From Hyphomicrobiaceae bacterium (GTDB lineage: Bacteria > Pseudomonadota > Alphaproteobacteria > Rhizobiales > Hyphomicrobiaceae): DNA of 5,581 nt. Below, one piece after another: positions 4,976 to 5,581 of the stretch. The stretch is from contig JAGRKR010000029.1 of the NCBI GenBank assembly GCA_020442225.1, positions 1 to 5,581 on the forward strand, given 5' to 3'. A program made the translations under genes and the position numbers. The notes under the pieces are model-generated. The model was not told where the DNA came from and did no database searches. It saw only the letters and a program-made list of their open reading frames with translations. Positions within the stretch are counted from its first letter, which is position 1. Each line of letters starts with the position of its first letter.

Positions 4976-5332
4976 ATGGCAGAGCAACGCATCATTCTCG
5001 AGCTCGGCGCCGGCACGGCGCTGCACGGCGGCGACTACACCAAGGCGGCGGTGCGCGCCGTCAACGACGCCATCCATCACAGCTCGCTGACCTTCATCCG
5101 CGCCCTCGGCCTCAAGGCGAGCGATATGCGCGTCGAGGTGACGATCGGTGTGCAGAAGCCCGAAGCGGTGGACCGCGCCGCCGTCGAGGCCGTGCTGCCG
5201 CACGGACGCATCAACGTGAAGGTCGTCAAGGGGGGGCTCGACGTGCCGGACCCAGAGAACAACGACCTGGCCGTCGTCGCCAGCGCCGCGGTCGAGGCGT
5301 GGTTCGACCTCGCGGGCGCGAAAGCGTCCTGA
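4976..5332 (+). CDS. Lin0512-family protein, copy 2 (GxGxAxHG variant)
   Basis: A 118-aa cytosolic protein of the same Lin0512 family as its upstream neighbour, function unknown. Seen: RIILEL (5-10), signature region GAGTALHG (11-18), then GDYTKAAVRAVNDAIHHSSL (19-38), MRVEVTIGV (51-59), AVLPHGRINVKVVKGGLDV (72-90) and a short extension AGAKAS at the C-terminus. The motif keeps His17 but the Asp is Ala15, the converse of copy 1. It also has His34-His35 in the helix and His76 in PHG, where copy 1 has Arg-Arg and Tyr. The start ATG 4976 is preceded by AGAAGGAAG. It ends six bases before the stop codon of the convergent CoxE-like gene. The pattern suggests an ancient duplication followed by specialisation; whether the proteins form a hetero-oligomer is inference. 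Confidence 0.9.
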   Translation: MAEQRIILELGAGTALHGGDYTKAAVRAVNDAIHHSSLTFIRALGLKASDMRVEVTIGVQKPEAVDRAAVEAVLPHGRINVKVVKGGLDVPDPENNDLAVVASAAVEAWFDLAGAKAS

Positions 5333-5338
5333 GCGGTT

Positions 5339-5581
5339 TCACGCGTCGAGCGCCCGCACGAGATCGGCAAGGCTCGCGAGGTTGTGACAGGCGCGCATCT
5401 CGTGCGCATGACGCGCGAGCACCCGCGCGCCCGCCGCGATCGGCTCGTAGCGGTCGTAACGCAGCAGCGGATTGAGCCACACGAGACGACGGCTGCAGGC
5501 GGCAAGCCGGCGAGCCGCCGTGTCGAGGCCTTCGCCAGCGTCGCGGTCGAGCCCGTCTGTGATCAGCAGCACGACGGCATT
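5339..5581 (-). CDS. CoxE-like VWA-domain protein, C-terminal fragment at window edge
   Basis: The visible 80 codons run in frame from the right edge to a TGA at 5339; the true start lies outside the window. The fragment begins in a VWA-domain core strand, VVLLITDGLDRD, and continues with RRLVWLNPLLRYDRYEPIAAG and the ending HNLASLADLVRAL, all characteristic of the C-terminus of CoxE-like VWA proteins (PF05762). Members of this family usually work with a MoxR/CoxD-type AAA+ ATPase, and the best studied act in maturation of the molybdenum-containing CO dehydrogenase family; many others have unknown clients. No ATPase is in the window, but one would be expected upstream of this gene, beyond the right edge. 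A GTG at 5572 is in frame but lies inside the conserved strand and is not the start. The gene converges on the Lin0512 pair with only six bases between stop codons. Confidence 0.88.
   Translation of the reverse strand, partial: NAVVLLITDGLDRDAGEGLDTAARRLAACSRRLVWLNPLLRYDRYEPIAAGARVLARHAHEMRACHNLASLADLVRALDA

Overview
The window is GC-rich DNA, most likely from an alphaproteobacterium of the Hyphomicrobiales (Rhizobiales) type. This rests on codon use dominated by G/C third positions, a proteobacterial-style ammonium transporter, a CoxE-like VWA protein and Lin0512-family proteins. The exact genus cannot be read from the sequence. No mobile element, CRISPR array, rRNA or tRNA was seen.

Layout: (1) 1-803, minus: N-terminal two thirds of an Amt/MEP/Rh-family ammonium transporter that runs off the left edge, preceded at 804-1077 by a leader with a sigma-54-like -24/-12 element. 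(2) 1078-2477, minus: a compact two-gene unit, a 307-aa protein with a possible tubby/LURP-one-like core followed 38 bases later by a 145-aa single-membrane-span protein with a Coa1-like C-terminal domain. (3) 2478-3036: 559 bases with no convincing gene; it holds one perfect DnaA-box sequence and one long GC-rich hairpin. (4) 3037-4284: three small exported cysteine-rich proteins of unknown function, one on plus (157 aa, 14 Cys) convergent with two on minus (85 and 124 aa, an apparent operon). (5) 4285-4602: divergent intergenic region with a 19-base near-perfect inverted repeat that looks like an operator. (6) 4603-5332, plus: two tandem Lin0512-family paralogues, about 50% identical by hand alignment without gaps. 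(7) 5339-5581, minus: C-terminal end of a CoxE-like VWA protein that runs off the right edge.

The most interesting signal is the Lin0512 pair. The family's signature GxGxDxHG is broken in both copies at different positions: copy 1 keeps the Asp but has Arg for His, copy 2 keeps the His but has Ala for Asp. This suggests an obligate heteromer with a composite site, or two specialised subunits. The exported cysteine-rich cluster and the tubby-like/Coa1-like pair are further uncharacterised gene sets. Functional links between these blocks are not evident; only the within-block pairings look like operons.
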